A stretch of DNA of 64,000 bases. Source: Conchocele bisecta (taxonomy: Eukaryota > Mollusca > Bivalvia > Lucinida > Thyasiridae). Both the position numbers and the translations under genes were made by a program. The stretch is taken from the NCBI GenBank assembly GCA_029237695.1, contig CM055274.1:70360828-70424827 (forward strand), read 5' to 3'. The notes below the pieces were generated by a model, which was not told the DNA's origin, did no database searches, and saw only the letters and a program-made list of their open reading frames with translations. Below are positions 11,705 to 22,093 of the stretch, one piece after another; position 1 is the stretch's first letter; the number at the start of each line of letters is the position of its first letter.

Positions 11705-12016
11705 CCTGTAGCCTATTTCACCAACATTGCAAAGTATACTTTAGTAGCAAAGTATACTTTGAGGGAGAAATTTTCATTTTTTTTTTTAATTTATTAATTT
11801 TTATTATACTGAATTTATTACATTATCACAGCCATTTAATGGCTGTGATAATGTAATAAATTCAGTATAATAATTCTGCATACTTTTAATCATGAAATAT
11901 ATGCATTTGTTAGTTCTATATGAAATAATGCATTTCAGGAAAAACAAATGATTACTCCCTCAAAGTATACTTTGCCAGTAAAGTATACTTTGCAATGTTG
12001 ATGAAATAGGCCCCTG
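11705..12016. mobile_element. AAAGTATACTTT-type MITE, full copy
   Basis: Inverted ends CCTGTAGCCTATTTCACCAA and TTGATGAAATAGGCCCCTGG; each arm has two AAAGTATACTTT blocks separated by about 10 bp. The central palindrome is ATTATCACAGCCATTTAATG and its complement, with AATTTATTACATTA flanks. Confidence 0.75.
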
Positions 12017-12199
12017 GTTATGACATGTTCTACTGTGTATACGAGTTGGCCACGTGTAAAATATCATTTGCACGAAGTAGTTATCACTGAATATACTAGA
12101 TCTCGTCTGTACTCGTCTCGTTCTAAACTGTATGTTTAAGAAACTAATACGTATATTCCCAATACCGCTATTGTTTCAGAAAATAGGGCAAACTGTAAG

Positions 12200-12395
12200 A
12201 TAAAGTTTAGACCACGGTTCGTCCGCATGTACGAGGAGATAATCCGCGAGCTTTAGCGAGTGGATTATCGATCGTACATGCGGACGAACGCGATCTAACT
12301 GTGTTATCACATCCTAATGTCCATACATTACCCATGTGCTGCTTAAATGCAGAAAAACAATTCGAAAATGTATCAACGGTGTGATAACATACATA
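12200..12395. repeat. GGATTATC hairpin repeat, copy 1
   Basis: CGTCCGCATGTACGA and TCGTACATGCGGACG arms around GATAATCCGCGAGCTTTAGC...GTGGATTATC, then a tail shared with copy 2 (ATGCAGAAA...AAAATGTATCAA). Confidence 0.6.
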
Positions 12396-12741
12396 AAGTA
12401 AGCCCCATACGTCTTACGCACATTAGTAACTCTCCCCCACCCCCGTTTCATCAGTTAGAAGGCAGGCCCGTATGTCATGCCCATGTGTACAGTATAGTTA
12501 ACGTTATGTTAACGCTAACCAACCGTCGTATTTAATTGTTATTTAGCAACGATAAAGTAAACCACCTGCATCGGTATGGAATAAGTTCAGCTTATAGTTA
12601 AGGGTGGGAATTGGCTAGAAAGTCTACCATACTCGGTTGCCTATATACGTGATCACATGTGAATAATACTAACAGGATGGCAAAATGGTTACACTTTCCA
12701 CAATGATATTTAGAAATCAGCAGGTCAGAGGTGTGAGTCAC

Positions 12742-12945
12742 AGTTAGAGCACGGTTCATCCGCATTGACGAGGAGATAATCCACGAGCTTTAATCCACGA
12801 GCTTTAGCGACTGGATTATCGATCGTACATGCGGACAAACGTGATCTAACTGTGTTATCACATCCGCATGTTCATACATTGTCCATGTGTTGTTTAAATG
12901 CAGAAACAATACTCGAAAATGTATCAAAGATGTGATAAATAAAAC
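12742..12945. repeat. GGATTATC hairpin repeat, copy 2
   Basis: Direct copy of 12200-12395 about 540 bp downstream, with an internal duplication of TCCACGAGCTTTA. Confidence 0.6.
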
Positions 12946-13364
12946 ATCATGGAAAGGAAAAAGGAATAAAAAATATGCCATCAGTGGTGGTATTTGCTTT
13001 TCATGGAATCTTTTTTATATTTCTTATTTTTTGCTGGCTGCTAGGCATATATAGGGATGACCTATAATCGTTGTTGATCACTAATATCTCAGAACCGAAA
13101 TTTTTTTCATTATATTGTCTACTTATAACATCAAGAAATATCTGTCTAGTATTGGCCTTTCACACGTAATTGCGAAAAGCGACGTCCATGTCGATATATC
13201 GCGGTTGGTTGTCGTACATGTAGCACGCTTCATATGTGTAACTGTCATCCGTGTGTCTAAAATACTCAACATCATCCGCACTGTATAATTGTACATTTTA
13301 TTTGAATTATTTATTAAATTATTGCTATCAACTAGTCTGCGTTGTATTAAGCCTCCATTATCTC

Positions 13365-13520
13365 ATCGCCGATATTTATTTCAAGAAAATGCATTGTTTT
13401 CCGTAAATGATGTCGAAAGTTGACACACAATTCAGACCTCCTGCGGAATTCCGCATGAATTCCGCATGAAGTCTGAATTTTGTTTCAACTTTTAATAAGC
13501 CCCACGTGTACCGAAAAATA
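13365..13520. repeat. TTTACGGAAAA/TGACGTC palindromic repeat
   Basis: CGCCGATATTTATTTC, TTTTCCGTAAATGATGTCG and an inner GCGGAATTCCGC hairpin with flanking TTCAGACCTC/AAGTCTGAA arms. Confidence 0.5.
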
Positions 13521-13694
13521 AGAGTTATTCGCCCTATGCAAACGCCTGACAATGAGGAATCGTAGCTAGTTATCTCCCGTTAAATGTATGTATAGAATCC
13601 GGTCCGAATTGTGTAGTTTAGGGTCTTATTGCTTGTAAAAAATGCGAATGTACCATGATTTGTTATAAAAGGAGCAAGTATAGTGATTTATACT

Positions 13695-13850
13695 AGTGTT
13701 GATCCAGATCATCCTACATATCTACGCAATCTGATCTGGGACTGCATTATTTACCAAATTCACAGTTCACACTTATTAACTGTTATTGCGTTCAGTGTAT
13801 ACCCAGATCAGACTGCACATATGTGCATTCTGATCTGGGTCTACTCTGTT
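13695..13850. repeat. GATCCAGATC/GATCTGGGTC hairpin pair
   Basis: Two small hairpins, TCCAGATCATCC...GATCTGGGACT and CCCAGATCAGACTGCACATA...GTGCATTCTGATCTGGG. Members of a dispersed family also seen at 18246, 22205, 23150, 35990, 51540, 53700 and 54255. Confidence 0.5.
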
Positions 13851-14011
13851 CGCAAAACTCATTTTGAGCAATTTAGTAAAAACGCTGAAATACAGCATAG
13901 GATCGGATCTCTATAAATAGATTTGCAAAGGGAAATAACTAGCTACGATCCCTCATTAGTGCTACTTGGTTTCCCATCTCTTGCCGTCCCCTGGAAACCA
14001 GCGAAACATAA

Positions 14012-14480
14012 AATGGAGCCTCTCTAAACCGGACAACCAGCAGCCGATTTCATCAAAATTGCAAAGTATAGTTTCCTAGCAAAGTATACTTTGAGGGAGC
14101 AATCATTGATTTTTCCGAAATGCATTATTTCATGCAGAACTAACGATTGCATATATTTGATGATTAAAACTATGCAGAATTATTATACTGAATTTATTAC
14201 ATTATCACAGCCAAAATTGGCTGTGATAATGTAATAAATTCAGCATAATAAAAATTAATAAATTTATTCTAAAATTGAAAATTTCTCCCTCAAAGTATGC
14301 TTTCTGCTTTGCAATGTTGATGCAATAGGCTACTGGGATGCCTCCAGGGTGTCCGGTTTAGAGAGGTTCCACTGTAAATCAGACATATGAAAATACCAAG
14401 GCATGCGGATACACTTTGCGAAATGGAACAGGATAGGTGACAATGTAACCCATAAAAGTAAGAATGCAGAGACTGTCTGC
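14012..14480. mobile_element. pogo-like MITE, copy 4, split by another MITE
   Basis: Left end at 14012-14036, right part from 14336, sharing the GCATGCGGATACACTTTGCG segment with copy 3. A CTGGAAACCAGCGAAACATA block precedes it (13991-14010) and recurs after it (about 14491-14512). Confidence 0.55.
14037..14335. mobile_element. AAAGTATACTTT-type MITE nested in a pogo-like MITE
   Basis: Same arms and centre as the 11705 copy. It splits a pogo-like MITE: GGAGCCTCTCTAAACCGGAC lies at 14014-14033 on the left and the matching GTGTCCGGTTTAGAGAGG at about 14349-14366 on the right. Confidence 0.75.
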
Positions 14481-14544
14481 GTGCCTTCCCCTGGGAACCA
14501 GCGAAACATACAATCATGCATTAAATGTACCATCCAGAAAGAAA

Positions 14545-14809
14545 CTACGGAGCCCCGAATGGGACGTAGAATATTTTTTTTATTAATTCGTTCCCACGAA
14601 ATAACAATTCGTTCCCTCAATTTAACAATTCGTTCCCACGAAATAACAATGTTAATTCGAGGGAACGAATTGTTAAATTGAGGGAACAAATTGTCATTTC
14701 GTGGGAACGAATTGTTAATTCGAGGGAACGAATTGTTAAATTGAGGGAACGAATTGTTATTTCGTGGGAACGAATTAATTAAAAAATCCACGTCCCCTGC
14801 GGGGCTCCG
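14545..14809. mobile_element. MITE of inverted AATTCGTTCCC units, TA target site
   Basis: Ends CGGAGCCCCGAATGGGACGT and ACGTCCCCTGCGGGGCTCCG are inverted and flanked by TA. Inside, AATTCGTTCCCACGAAATAA-like units run in one orientation on the left and in the other on the right, giving long open frames of no meaning. Confidence 0.7.
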
Positions 14810-14973
14810 TAATAAACAGCCCCTAGTTCTCAGTGGCGGGTTGATATCGCCAAACAGAAACTGTCGTCCAAGACCACAGGGGTGGGATTAGGTTTTCTTT
14901 GCTATTGCTATTTAAATTATATATGGTTCCAACTCAGTTCGGACACGACCGCGTATCGTACATAAAACGTGTT

Positions 14974-15118
14974 AACCCTTTCACCCCTGAGTAATTGGAA
15001 TGGATGTTGATATGTTAATTTTGCAACCAATCCAACCGTCACAAAATGATTTTCAGCCTAGTCCATTTATGGAAGGGGGTGTTTTTGCTCTTACAAATAT
15101 GAAAATTACTTGCCATTC
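14974..15118. mobile_element. TTAACCCTTTC MITE, truncated
   Basis: Left 140 bp of the family seen whole at 23394-23632: TTAACCCTTTCACCCCTGAG, later CACAAAATGATTTTCAG and ATGAAAATTACTTGC; cut by the poly-C element. Confidence 0.6.
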
Positions 15119-15378
15119 CCCCCCCCCCCACCCCTTTACGGCAAATACAAAAAAGAAAATCTACAATACTCGAATAGTTGGATGACTTTTTCGTGGCCTA
15201 GATGTCAGGAAATCGCATCTGCGGCGATCTGGCATTTAACAATTTCCTGGGGACCCGACTTTACGATGCGCATCGCGCTTCGCGCTCGCAGAGGACGGTT
15301 ACGCCGACTTGTATTTGTACAGACACCCCCCCCCCCCCCCCCCCCCCCTCTGCAATTACTTCTGTATCCGCGCCTGCA
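15119..15378. mobile_element. Poly-G MITE copy, left end missing
   Basis: Inverted relative of the 18675 element: right end TGTATCCGCGCCTG near 15366-15379, C tracts at about 15119-15130 and 15326-15348, and the shared CTACAATACTCGAATAGTTG block. The left terminus is absent; it abuts a truncated piggyBac-like MITE at about 15118. Confidence 0.6.
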
Positions 15379-15425
15379 TTCAGAATATATATATTACCAC
15401 TATGTGCTTTATGATCAAAGGAGTA

Positions 15426-16533
15426 TGGAACGCCAAATCTACATAAACTCAAATATATATTGCTAGCAACAAATATTTGGAGCTAGCAATAAATATTTGG
15501 AGAGCTCTCGAAATCATTTGGAGAGCTCTCGAAATCAATTAATGATATCTCGAAATCATTTGGAGAGCTCTCGAAATCATTTGGCGCGAGCATTATATAA
15601 CATTTGATTTGTATGGAACGCCAAATTTACATAAACTCAAATATATATTGCTAGCAACAAATATTTGGAGCTAGCAATAAAGATTTGGAGAGCTCTCGAA
15701 ATCATTTGAAGAGCTATCGAAATCAATTAATGATATCTCGAAATCATTTAAAGAGCTCTCGAAATCATTTGTAGCGAGCATTATATAACTTTGATTTGGA
15801 GAGCTCTCTAAATCATTTGGAGCTATCTCTAAATCATTTGGAGAGCTCTCGAAATCATTTGGAGAGCTCTCGAAATCAATTAATGATATCTCGAAATCAT
15901 TTAGAGAGCTCTCGAAATCATTTGTAGCTAGCATTATATAACTTGATTTGGAGAGCTCTCTAAATCATTTGGAGCTATCTCTAAATGATTTGGAGAGCTC
16001 TCGAAATCATTTGGAGAGCTCTCGAAATCAATTAATGATATCTCGAAATCATTTAGAGAGCTCTCGAAATCATTTGTAGCGAGCATTATATAGCTTTGAT
16101 TTGGAGAGCTCTCGAAATCAAGTTATGAAATGCTCGCTACAAATGATTTCGAGAGCTCTCTAAATGATTTCGAGATATCATTAATTGATTTCGAGAGCTC
16201 TCCAAATGATTTCGAGATATCATTAATTGATTTCGAGAGCTCTCTAAATGATTTCGAGATATCATTAATTGATTTCGAGAGCTCTCCAAATGATTTCGAG
16301 AGCTCTCCAAATGATTTAGAGATAGCTCCAAATGATTTAGAGAGCTCTCCAAATCAAATGTTATATTGCTCGCTCCAAATTATTTCGAGAGCTCTCTAAA
16401 TGATTTCGAGATATCATTAATTGATTTCGAGATATCATTAATTGATTTCGAGACCTCTCCAAATATTTAATGCTAGCTCCAAATATTTGTTACTAGCAAT
16501 ATATATTTGAGTTTATGTAGATTTGGCGTTCCA
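15426..16533. mobile_element. 1.1-kb foldback element made of GAGAGCTCTC units
   Basis: Ends TGGAACGCCAAATCTACATA and its exact complement at 16514-16533, flanked by TA; pairing continues through CTCAAATATATATTGCTAGC and on into the array. The interior is about forty 21-bp units of AAATCATTTGGAGAGCTCTCG with variants (AATTAATGATATCTCG), in one orientation on the left half and reversed from about 16130. A second internal copy of the left terminus begins at 15613, so a piece has been duplicated. Frames rich in SSPNDFE repeats on both strands are by-products. Confidence 0.75.
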
Positions 16534-16817
16534 TAAAGGAGCAGTATGTACTGAACATTTGTCATTCGAATTTCGACTCCCCAACCCCCCTCGGCTAATT
16601 CTGGATCCGCGACTGGTATGCCCTGATCAGATTGCGTGGATGTCCATTCCCATGTTTAAAACTGCGGCCACATTAGTCGTAAATTCAATACGCCATTTAT
16701 CACCAAGGTTATACGATGTGCAGATCGTGATCAGCTGTCACTCATTTACGATTGAAAACGGTATCACGATGTTCCAAGTATTAGCTTTTCTGAAATGCCT
16801 GTAGTCATTTACCCCGA

Positions 16818-16882
16818 ATGTTCTGTCTGTAACGCAGGGTGAAAGTCGCGTAAGTCGCGCTGCGTTACAGACAGAACATTAA
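16818..16882. repeat. 65-bp hairpin AATGTTCTGTCTGTAACGCAG
   Basis: The 21-base arm AATGTTCTGTCTGTAACGCA+G is exactly inverted at 16859-16880 around AGTCGCGTAAGTCGCG. No family assignment. Confidence 0.65.
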
Positions 16883-17401
16883 TTCGGGTTAGTTGTCCTT
16901 AAATCTCGTGAATCCATACAACCCTGCGTTCAAGTTGTTGAAGGGATATAACTCTCCGCACGCTTAAAATGTAAACAAACTCTTCTTCATGAAGTCAGTA
17001 AGAGTATACAAACCAAAACAAATCCTCCATGTTTGTTATGGAATGTGTACATTTGACATTTCCGTGTAATCTAGATATGATTTACAATGCTGGAAACGTG
17101 CTATCGTTAGTCACTGCCGACTAATGGTCGTACACTGATCGAAACCAAGCTATTCACACAACTGTAATCTGTAATTCCGTACACACTGGTGTAGCCATGA
17201 TAGCGGTGACAACTCGTGTGAATAAGCGGATATATTGAATAAACCACATATATTTGTGTTAATGTGAACTATCCACTATCTGAATATCAGACCAATTATG
17301 CGTATCTGATGTCGGATTTTCGTAGACCAATACCACTATTTATTAATTTGACCTAATGAATAATGTATTAGTGTGGCGTCATTTATTCTAACGCTATCGG
17401 T
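16883..17401. other. Upstream region of the glycine-rich gene
   Basis: No repeat recognised. It should contain the promoter if the MGCCC exon is the first; no convincing TATA box or initiator can be singled out. Confidence 0.35.
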
Positions 17402-17435
17402 ATGGGATGCTGTTGTGCAAAGACGAAGACCAAGG
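17402..17435 (+). CDS. Glycine-rich gene exon 1 (MGCCCAKTKTK)
   Basis: ATG with G at +4, eleven codons and one base, then a consensus donor G|GTGAGT. A CT microsatellite begins about 14 bp into the intron. The MGCCC start is the main reason to regard this short exon as real. Confidence 0.5.
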
Positions 17436-17561
17436 GTGAGTTGTGTTTGCTCTCTCTCTCTCTCTCTTCTCTCTCTTCTCTCTCTCTCTCTCTGTGTAGT
17501 TTAATCAATGTATTGCATGTGCGAGGGGTGGTGGTGCAGGCAAACCGTTTGTGGGTTGAAC

Positions 17562-17610
<49 letters not shown>

Positions 17611-18888
17611 AGTTTAATCAATGTATTACATGTGCGAGGGGTGGTGGTGCAGGCAAACCGTTTGTGGGTTGGACAAGTTAAAAATTGACTGTCGAAATCT
17701 TAATTAAATTTCTCTCTAAGTACTGAGTGGCAGGGACAGTATTTTCCTATAGAGATAACGACGTATGGACGGACGTCTAATATCACCATCTGCGCGATAT
17801 TTGGCAGTCTAATTCAGGTATCTGGGGATTTTTCTTATAATTTCCCGGGTATGCCCCTCCCTAAATATTCATAACCTGTCAGCACGAACCTTTACAAATG
17901 GAAACCTTTGTGCAAAGGTGCGTACATGTTATCCACTGACAGTTTCAAGTGCATGATGTGTATAATATACACGTATGTATTCAGTACTTATGTGACGAGA
18001 GATTCATTCAGGTCAAAGGTTTGAAAATCAACTTTTTGTATTCTGTGTTTCATTTCTATTTTTCTCTCGAATATTTGCTGGTTTTGAAGCGAACGTTGAT
18101 CCTTTGATCTGCAATCACCACTGTTAGGTGTACTACGCATGTACTAGCAATTACTCCTAAACTACCCAATATCAGTCTTGATCAGATCGAGAGTGAACCA
18201 ATTATGTTAAAGCCCGACAGATCAACATACATGTAAACACTGTAGATCCAGATGAGCCGGCTCGTCACGAGCCGTCTCATCAGGGTCTGCAGCATTTGTC
18301 AGTATGGTTTCAACTTTGAAGTCTAAAAAAAACAGCATGTTTTAATAGTCCAACAATTAACATATGGACAATACAATGTTGGATATTTAGCGGTAAACGG
18401 CTTAGATACAATTCAAACAAGTTGCACAGCAAATGAATACACAAACAAACATGGTAATGTAATAATAAACCATGTTACACCGCCGTTAATGTAATAATAA
18501 ACCATGTTACACCGCCGTCAAACATTCAATCAAGAAATCACTCCGTCAAACTGTATCATGTAATAATTATGTTTCAGATGCTGTTCAGCCGAGGTGCGCA
18601 GCCAATCAATACCCAAGGAACCCGGACTATATAAACCAGCCACAGAACACAATGCGTAAGCCATCAAGATACAGCAGGCGCGGATACAGAAATAATTGCA
18701 GGGGGGGGGGGGGTCTGTAATTACAAATCGCGTCGCCGACCTCCGCGAGCGCGAAGCGCAATGCGCATCGTAAAGTCGGGGGATGTGGGGGTCCTCCCCA
18801 CGAAAAAAGTCATCCAACTATTCGAGTATTGTAGATTTTCTTCTCTTTTTTTTTGCCGGGGGCAGGTGGGGGGGTCCGGACCCCCTGG

Positions 18889-18921
<33 letters not shown>

Positions 18922-21900
18922 ACCCCTGTATCCGCGCCTGTACAGTGACAAGTAATTAGTTGTCCCGGACATGTTAATGGACTGTGAAAATCATTTGGGT
19001 ATTATAGCTCCGTTATGGCTGCTAGTTCTAAATAAGCTTTATAATGTACATACACCTGGGGCCCGTTTCACTAAACTTCTTACGACTAAAATGTTCGTAA
19101 GTGCAAATCTAAGATCGTCTGTAAATTTCAATTTATGGATTTACATTTATTGAACATAGGCTGCTGCAGCCTATGATCAATAAATGTAAATCCAATAATT
19201 ATTTACAAGAAAACAATATTAATGTGAAATGTACAGACTATCATAATTTTGCACTTTCGAACATTTTAGTCTTACAAAGTTTAGTGAAACGGCCCGACAG
19301 CACACGTTTGTGCAAACGTATTTTCTAGCACACAGCTACTGGACAGCTTAGTATGTCCGAGCTGAAATGTGGATACATATGTGACTAGGAGGACAATAGG
19401 TTATGCAATATTCAATTATTCGTGTGTTGTGTGAGTGTTGTGTGTGTGGCGACCTTGAGAAAAGCATGTAGATTTAAATGGGTCATTACTAAAACGAAGA
19501 ATCCTCATGAAACTTTACGTACATTGTCCAATTGTAGGTATGCATTAGAAGGTCATTGATGCAATGACTTCCGCTGTGCATGTATCGTGACAATCGCTAT
19601 ACATGGGTAATAATTCGTATCAGTTTATCATGTTTATAGGACGATAATTCGTTGAGCACGCTTGACTGGAGACCAGGGGCCCGTTTCACTAAACTTCGTA
19701 CGACTAAAATGTTCGTAAGTGCAAAATATTGAAAATCTGTAAATATCACATTAGCAATGTTTTCTTGTAAACAATTATTGGATTTAAATGTATTGAGCAT
19801 AGGCAGCATATGCTCAATAAATGTAAATCCGTCAATTGAAATTTCCAGACGATCATAAATTTGCACTTACGAACATTTGAGTCATACAAAGTTTAGTGAA
19901 ACGGCCCCCAGTAGTAGGGTATTTTCGAGCTGAAATTTATATACAATAAATTACATATGTGACTAGGAGAACAATAGGTTATGTAATATTCTATTCAATC
20001 AGTGATCTTATGTTGCTATTTTTTTTACTATTATGTGAGTAAAAAGAACAAAAGATTAGCCACATATGTATCAATAGTTAGGAACGTCCGTTCAGTGTCT
20101 ATGGCCCTGGTGCCGTTTCACTAAACTTCGTACGACTAAAATGTTCGTAAGTGCAAATTTAGGATCGTCTGGAAATTTCAATTGATGGATTTACATTTTT
20201 GATCATAGTCTGCATGTGCAGCCTATGCTCCATAAATGTAAATCCAATAATCGTTTACAAGAAAATATCATTAATGTGAAATTTACAGACTATCAAAAGT
20301 GTGCACCTGCGAACATTTTAGTCCTACGAAGTTTAGTGAAACGGCCCCTTGCTGTCTATAAATGGATTATTTCTCACAAGTATGATGCCATGTATGGAAG
20401 GTCTTAAGAGCCAATTCCCACCCTTAAATATAAGCAAACAACAACAACAAGTATGATCTTGGTATTCGAAAACGATCAGACTGCTGGGCAATTACACCCG
20501 TTTAAACCAAACGACATCAACAAGCGGCCAAATTGGTGAGATGATGAGATAATCTACAGTTGTAGACATGTGGAAAAAATGTAGTCATATTGTAGACGCA
20601 TTTGTTCTGTTTCTACATGTCTGAAACACTGTATTATACAATCATATCACCAAGTCGATCGTCTGTAGACGTCCAGTGCAACCTTTCTAAACGGGACAGC
20701 CTAGTAGTCCCCAGGTGTCCGGTTTAGAGTGGTTGCCACTGTTCATTCATTCATACAAACACACAAAAACACACGTTGTGTTTATACAGTATCACGCGAT
20801 GAATATACAGTATCATTAGAGATAAACAACGATGATTCCCATGAAAAGTAAACTCACCAAGGTTGTCCGAGTGCACGGTTAAGAGATTCGACTGTATTTG
20901 TTTCAGCTCTAGCACTACCGCCGTCGGCTGGTGTGGGATTTATTGGCGGGCCGGCGGGAACCGACGGATTTATGACCGGTTTGTATTCATTGACTATTCA
21001 GAACACGTTTCGTCCACTTGTACGAGATCATCCGAAATGTATAACGTACAGGCGGACAACTGTGACAAGTCATTTATTCCAGCCTCGTTGTTCGTCCGGG
21101 TGCTATTATTTTAAATAATATGCAGGTGTTTGCAAGCATATGCTATACGCTAACATGCATTACATTCTCGATATTTTCTTCATGCGGCTCTATGACTTGG
21201 CTTAGCATGTGTGTGCAAGAGAAGCATAATATTCCAATTTAATTGCACGCAAAATACACAAGTACTAATTATTTTGTTTGCAACAAAAAAACTCTTGGTT
21301 TGCGCACCAAACAATGGTGGTAGAAATATTGTGCACACAGTTTTTAAACCGTCACCGTTCTTGTACACACTCTCATTTTATAGCACGCACAAAATACCGA
21401 CTGCGTACGTTACATTAAACTGCATTACGGGCCAAAAGTGTTTATATCAGGACCCTTTTCATGCAATGAATTTACGTTACCAAACTGCTTTGTGCGCACA
21501 AGGTTTTAATATAAAAACGTTTAGCATTTGACGTACGTACGTTAGAAAACAAATCAAACGTTTGGCCGCAATGAAGTAACGTTAAAAAACAAAGTAACGT
21601 TAGAAAACATCGCACGCAAGTTTCGATATTAGAACGTTTGGCCGTAATGAAGTGTCGTTTGAAAACAATTGTGCACAAACGGTTTCGATATCAAAACGTT
21701 TGGCCACAACGAAGTATAGTTAGAAAACAATTGCGTACATAGGTTCGATATTAACAAGTTTGGCAGCAATGTAGTAACGTTAGAAAACAATTGTGCACAA
21801 AACGTTTCGATATCAGACGTTTGGGCGCAATTAAATAACGTTAGAAAACAATTGCGCACAAAGTGTTTCAATATCAAAACGTTTGGCCGCAATGGAGTAA

Positions 21901-22093
21901 CGTCACAAAACAATTGCGCACGCAAACTCGAGTTGTACTGTACACTAGTCGTATACAACCTGTAAGTGATGACCTGGACATTGCAGGAGCAGCGGCGGGC
22001 TACATAGTGGGGAGCGGCGGCGGTATGGGTATGATGTCCGGCATTGACGGCGGCCCACGGGTAGCCATTGGCGGCAACTACGTCGGTCTTTAG
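17402..22093 (+). CDS. Candidate three-exon gene: small MGCCC glycine-rich protein
   Basis: I do not recognise a family. Exons 17402-17435, 20907-20978 and 21987-22093 join in frame (both introns phase 1) into 70 codons plus TAG. The N-terminus MGCCCAKTKTK has Gly2 for N-myristoylation and Cys3-5 for palmitoylation followed by basic residues, a typical membrane-anchoring tail. The remainder is Gly/Ala/Pro rich with short hydrophobic steps: GVGFIGGPAGTDGFMT, then AAAGYIVGSGGGMGMM and GGPRVAIGGNYVGL at the C-terminus. Donors are GTGAGT (strong) and GTTTGT (weak); acceptors are TTTCAG and TTGCAG. Exons 2 and 3 are islands of GC-rich sequence in AT-rich DNA. Intron 1 (3.5 kb) carries four MITEs; intron 2 contains a 60-bp satellite. 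A missed extra exon is possible. Location at the inner face of a membrane is inferred from the acylation motif only. Confidence 0.5.
17446..17690. repeat. CT microsatellites with a duplicated 80-bp flank
   Basis: Two CT tracts (17450-17493, 17563-17607), each followed by TAGTTTAATCAATGTATT..CATGTGCGAGGGG. The second is a tandem duplicate of the first, in intron 1 of the glycine-rich gene. Confidence 0.75.
18246..18295. repeat. GAGCCGGCTCG hairpin
   Basis: GATCCAGATGAGCCGGCTCG followed by ACGAGCCGTCTCATC and GGTCTGC; the same hairpin lies inside the TTAACCCTTTC MITEs at 23545, 51295 and 53460. Confidence 0.6.
18453..18520. repeat. 33-bp tandem duplication
   Basis: TAATGTAATAATAAACCATG plus TTACACCGCCGT occurs twice in a row. 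Confidence 0.8.
18675..18940. mobile_element. Poly-G MITE (CAGGCGCGGATAC ends), TSD TACAG
   Basis: 266 bp; left CAGGCGCGGATACAG, right CTGTATCCGCGCCTG, flanked by TACAG at 18670-18674 and 18941-18945. Carries a G tract inside the left end and a C tract inside the right. The central part shares a CTACAATACTCGAATAGTTG block with 15160-15185 in opposite orientation. Lies in intron 1 of the glycine-rich gene. Confidence 0.8.
19059..19295. mobile_element. GGGCCC-type MITE, copy 3
   Basis: Ends GGGCCCGTTTCACTAAACTT and TTTAGTGAAACGGCCC, central palindrome shortened to GGCTGCTGCAGCC. Flanks CCTG/GACA do not match. In intron 1 of the glycine-rich gene. Confidence 0.75.
19677..19907. mobile_element. 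GGGCCC-type MITE, copy 4, TSD CCAG
   Basis: Ends GGGCCCGTTTCACTAAACTT and TTTAGTGAAACGGCCC, flanked by CCAG at 19673-19676 and 19908-19911; the core is inverted relative to copies 1-3. Confidence 0.8.
20111..20347. mobile_element. GGGCCC-type MITE, copy 5
   Basis: Ends TGCCGTTTCACTAAACTTCG and GTTTAGTGAAACGGCCC; flanks CTGG/CTTG differ at one base. Third copy within 1.3 kb in the same intron. Confidence 0.75.
20674..20894. mobile_element. pogo-like MITE, copy 5, ending at a splice acceptor
   Basis: CAGTGCAACCTTTCTAAACG start, inner inverted copy GTGTCCGGTTTAGAGTGG, end TTAAGAGATTCGACTG followed by TA. The acceptor of exon 2 of the glycine-rich gene lies 10-12 bp further on. Confidence 0.6.
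20907..20978 (+). CDS. Glycine-rich gene exon 2
   Basis: 72 nt (2 + 69 + 1) after the acceptor TTTGTTTCAG. Encodes LALPPSAGVGFIGGPAG and TDGFMT. The acceptor is only 10 bp beyond the TA-flanked end of a pogo-like MITE (to 20894). The donor GTTTGT is weak; reading through it stays open as far as 21118, so an alternative end is possible. Confidence 0.45.
21480..21935. repeat. 60-bp satellite, about seven units
   Basis: Units of about 60 bp carry CGTTTGGCCGCAATGAAGTA and ACGTTAGAAAACAATTGCGC (near 21541, 21600, 21660, 21720, 21780, 21840, 21900). A single unit recurs at about 22350-22410, beyond the last exon of the glycine-rich gene. A long minus-strand frame here reflects the repeat. Confidence 0.75.
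21987..22093 (+). CDS. Glycine-rich gene terminal exon
   Basis: 107 nt (2 + 105) after acceptor GACATTGCAG, ending TAG. Encodes AAAGYIVGSGGGMGMMSGID and GGPRVAIGGNYVGL. Strongly GC-rich and enriched in GGC/GGT codons, unlike the satellite immediately upstream. The frame matches the phase left by exon 2. Confidence 0.5.

Noticed and set aside
14330..14791. 153-codon frame with repeated NNSFPRI/NNSFPQF motifs
   Set aside because: Translation of the inverted AATTCGTTCCC units of a MITE.
15110..15466. 118-codon proline-rich frame
   Set aside because: Depends on poly-C tracts in a MITE fragment.
15671..16399. Frames of SSPNDFE and SRNHLES repeats on both strands
   Set aside because: By-products of the 21-bp foldback units, open on both strands at once.
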